Of a stretch of DNA of 7,202 nt, positions 5,360 to 7,202 are shown piece after piece. The notes below the pieces were generated by a model. The model did no database searches, was not told the origin of the DNA, and saw nothing but the letters and a program-made list of their open reading frames with translations. Origin of the DNA: Verrucomicrobiia bacterium (GTDB taxonomy: Bacteria > Verrucomicrobiota > Verrucomicrobiia > Limisphaerales > JAUIHU01); assembly GCA_030432175.1 (NCBI GenBank), contig JAUIHU010000220.1, forward strand, positions 1-7,202, in the 5' to 3' direction. Both the position numbers and the translations under genes were made by a program. Within the stretch, counting starts at the first letter, position 1, and each line of letters starts with the position of its first letter.

Positions 5360-7202
5360 TCAAGGAGCTGGAATTCCCTGAATGGCGTCTATGTCCGAAA
5401 TTCGGATCAGGCTGAATGTTCCCTGCACGCCGTAGTGTCGGGTCTCGTAATGATCCAATGCGCCCCCTTCTCCATAAACCGGCTTTCCGATTAACGTAAT
5501 CTCCTCGGCATAGTTCCCTGCCATTTGGGTTGCCCCCGAAGTCAGGCTGTCAAAATCATCGCCCTGTGTAGAAAAAAGCAATGCGACCGTTCTTTTAAAA
5601 TCATAAGATTCCTGCCCCTGCTCCAAAGCCACGGAACTGAACTCAGCGTCCCGGTTATCATGGTCCGGATGGTACGTATGCAGAAAAGGACTCGTCTCCT
5701 GTGCGCCATAAGCCATCGAAACTTCAGTGACCAGTTGCGCTTGAGTAATCAATGATTCCGCCGCCGCTAAAATCTCCAGCCTCGCTTCAGCAGTGAGGGT
5801 CGATGCCGATTGCGCAGCCAAACCATCCACAACCAGCGTTTCAAAATTCTCAAAATCAGTTCCGTAGGTTGCCAGAAGTAATTCGTCCGATTCCACCAGC
5901 AATTGTCCCGCATCATCATACACTTGCAACAGCAGCGATCCTCCCAGGGATGCGACTACGGTGGCGCTGGTTAATCCGGAAGGAATCTCTGACCGGTCGG
6001 CGATTTCCAACAGTTCCAGAGTCGTTGTCCCGTCCAGATCAGCGCTGACGGGTGAAAGTGATCCGGTAAATACCCAACCCGCATTCTCATCAGTCCACGG
6101 AAGATGAACCGAGCTGACGCGCCGGGCAGCAGAAAGCTGGTTCGGATCCAACAGATCCTGCGAGTTCGCCAATATCCGACTTTCGCCATCATTGACATCC
6201 ACTCCGTAAAAAACAGACTGCATCAGCCGAACATCGTCATTCCCATCGACGTGCAAAATCATGCGCTGTTTGTACGATCGGGGAGTTCCATTATAACCCT
6301 CAACATTTCCAGTTGGATTCACTGACCCGTCTTCATTAAACACCGTCCCGTCATCATCCCGCTCATAAAATGTGATGTTATTCCTGACTCGACTCATCTC
6401 GACATCACCGACCCAGAGTCCAGCTTTCGATGATTTGTGCGCAGTAACTGGAACTTCAAGTTCTGTGAATCCAAGGCTGTCTGAGAACTGCAATATCCCG
6501 GCGAAGAAATCTCCGGATCCCCCACTCATTGCGCTGCGATTCAAACCCAGCACAATTTCAATTTCAGAACCTGCCTGTCCAGCTGCTGGCAGAGTAAATT
6601 CCACCGTCCCGGCGCTGTTCAGATCAGTGTAGGAGTATGTCAGCAAAGCAGCCCCGTTGCCATCGGTTTGACGCGAACCGCGCAGTAGCATTGGCGGAGC
6701 GGCTTGTATGGGTTGGATCTCCTGCAGAAAACTGTCCAGATCCATTGAGAAATCACTCAGCGCTGGTGGAGTTTCGGAATTCAGCATCTCCATTATGACA
6801 TTGATGGGTTCATTAATTGTATTGCGAATGCGAACCCGATGTCGCGAAAGTTTATCCCCGAAAACGATTCCGTTCTTGTCTTCAAGAATCAGCTGGAAAG
6901 GGCCAAAATACTCGTTGTAATGCCCGTCCGCATCCATCCAGTAGGCTTCCCCTCGCTTTATGTTCAAACTGAAAGGACTGGACCCTATCAGGCTGGATTC
7001 CAGATCGCCCCCGATGTAATGAAAGATCTCATTCACTGCAAATTGCAGTTCCGGGTTCTTGCCCAGGAAATTGTCAAAAACGAGATCTGTCTGATCGGCT
7101 GAAATTGGAAAACCGATGAAGTTCTGTCCGTCAGTGTTCCATCGGTAATTCTCCAGCCTGGGTTTGCCTTTGATACTCCAGGTAAAATCGGAGGCGCTAT
7201 GG
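5360..7202 (-). CDS. Large beta-rich, probably exported protein, C-terminal 613 residues; 5' end outside the window
   Basis: The frame is open from the right edge to a TGA at 5360-5362, giving 613 visible codons. A GTG at 7036 could pass for a start, but the 55 codons upstream of it read through in frame with similar protein texture (WSIKGKPRLENYRW, NFIGFPISADQTDLVFDNFLG), so the real start lies outside the window. I do not recognise a named domain or catalytic signature. Visible blocks, in order, are SPFSLNIKRGEAYWMDADG, a likely beta-sandwich around PPMLLRGSRQTDGNGAALL to VEFTLPAAGQ, AGLWVGDVEMSRVRNNI (around 6375-6421), YKQRMILHVDGNDDVRLMQSV, an alanine-rich helical stretch TAEARLEILAAAESL, the histidine-rich FLHTYHPDHDNRD, and a final beta-rich GTFSLIRISDIDAIQG. 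I recall the GLWVG and YHPDHDN blocks from large verrucomicrobial surface proteins, which is unverified. The protein ends without a transmembrane helix, LPXTG or PEP-CTERM-like tail. It is the most upstream gene visible in the co-oriented set. Confidence 0.93.
   Translation of the reverse strand, partial: HSASDFTWSIKGKPRLENYRWNTDGQNFIGFPISADQTDLVFDNFLGKNPELQFAVNEIFHYIGGDLESSLIGSSPFSLNIKRGEAYWMDADGHYNEYFGPFQLILEDKNGIVFGDKLSRHRVRIRNTINEPINVIMEMLNSETPPALSDFSMDLDSFLQEIQPIQAAPPMLLRGSRQTDGNGAALLTYSYTDLNSAGTVEFTLPAAGQAGSEIEIVLGLNRSAMSGGSGDFFAGILQFSDSLGFTELEVPVTAHKSSKAGLWVGDVEMSRVRNNITFYERDDDGTVFNEDGSVNPTGNVEGYNGTPRSYKQRMILHVDGNDDVRLMQSVFYGVDVNDGESRILANSQDLLDPNQLSAARRVSSVHLPWTDENAGWVFTGSLSPVSADLDGTTTLELLEIADRSEIPSGLTSATVVASLGGSLLLQVYDDAGQLLVESDELLLATYGTDFENFETLVVDGLAAQSASTLTAEARLEILAAAESLITQAQLVTEVSMAYGAQETSPFLHTYHPDHDNRDAEFSSVALEQGQESYDFKRTVALLFSTQGDDFDSLTSGATQMAGNYAEEITLIGKPVYGEGGALDHYETRHYGVQGTFSLIRISDIDAIQGIPAP

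Noticed and set aside
5360..7036. A GTG at 7036 as the true start of the right-hand gene (558 residues)
   Set aside because: The frame stays open for 55 more codons to the window edge, with sequence of the same character, and the GTG is followed by no signal peptide. The gene is treated as 5'-partial.
1..7202. tRNA, rRNA, CRISPR array, insertion sequence or attachment site
   Set aside because: No cloverleaf-like region, regular direct-repeat array, transposase motif or terminal inverted repeats were seen, and nearly all bases lie in the three coding frames.

Overview
The window is almost entirely coding. It holds three large genes, all on the minus strand, so transcription runs from high to low coordinates. 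In that order they are: the 3' part of a large protein gene that enters from the right edge (5360-7202), a complete 568-residue fibre-like protein gene (3583-5289), and the 5' part of a very large gene that leaves through the left edge (1-3460). The two edge genes have no start or no stop inside the window, so a start-to-stop ORF search truncates or misses them. I read both codon by codon and found them open to the edge. The gaps are 70 and 122 bases. I see no tRNA, rRNA, CRISPR array, insertion sequence or plus-strand gene.

All three products look extracytoplasmic. The middle and left proteins start with signal peptides; the start of the right-hand one is not in view. The middle protein is the most clearly identifiable. 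It has an N-terminal domain common in exported bacterial proteins (a YQG...LWSE...GVFSVMLG...EMSPR pattern). A Gly/Ser/Thr/Asn-rich repetitive stalk follows, then a C-terminal peptidase S74 intramolecular chaperone with an intact Ser-Lys pair and a closing coiled coil. This is the layout of a trimeric fibre that matures by cutting itself. The left protein carries seven evenly spaced LVIVD-type beta-propeller blades between long blocks without a named domain. The right protein is beta-rich, has no catalytic signature I can name, and has a histidine-rich motif near its C-terminus.

The organism is probably a bacterium of the Verrucomicrobiota or a related PVC lineage. This rests on remembered resemblance: the left and right proteins have block patterns that I associate with giant surface proteins of that group. 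Base composition looks balanced, and neither visible start codon has a Shine-Dalgarno sequence. No phylogenetic marker is present, so the assignment is tentative.

The likely common theme is a co-oriented, possibly co-transcribed cluster for large exported structural or adhesive proteins: a propeller protein, a self-processing fibre and a third beta-rich partner. That they work together is inferred only from orientation and spacing.
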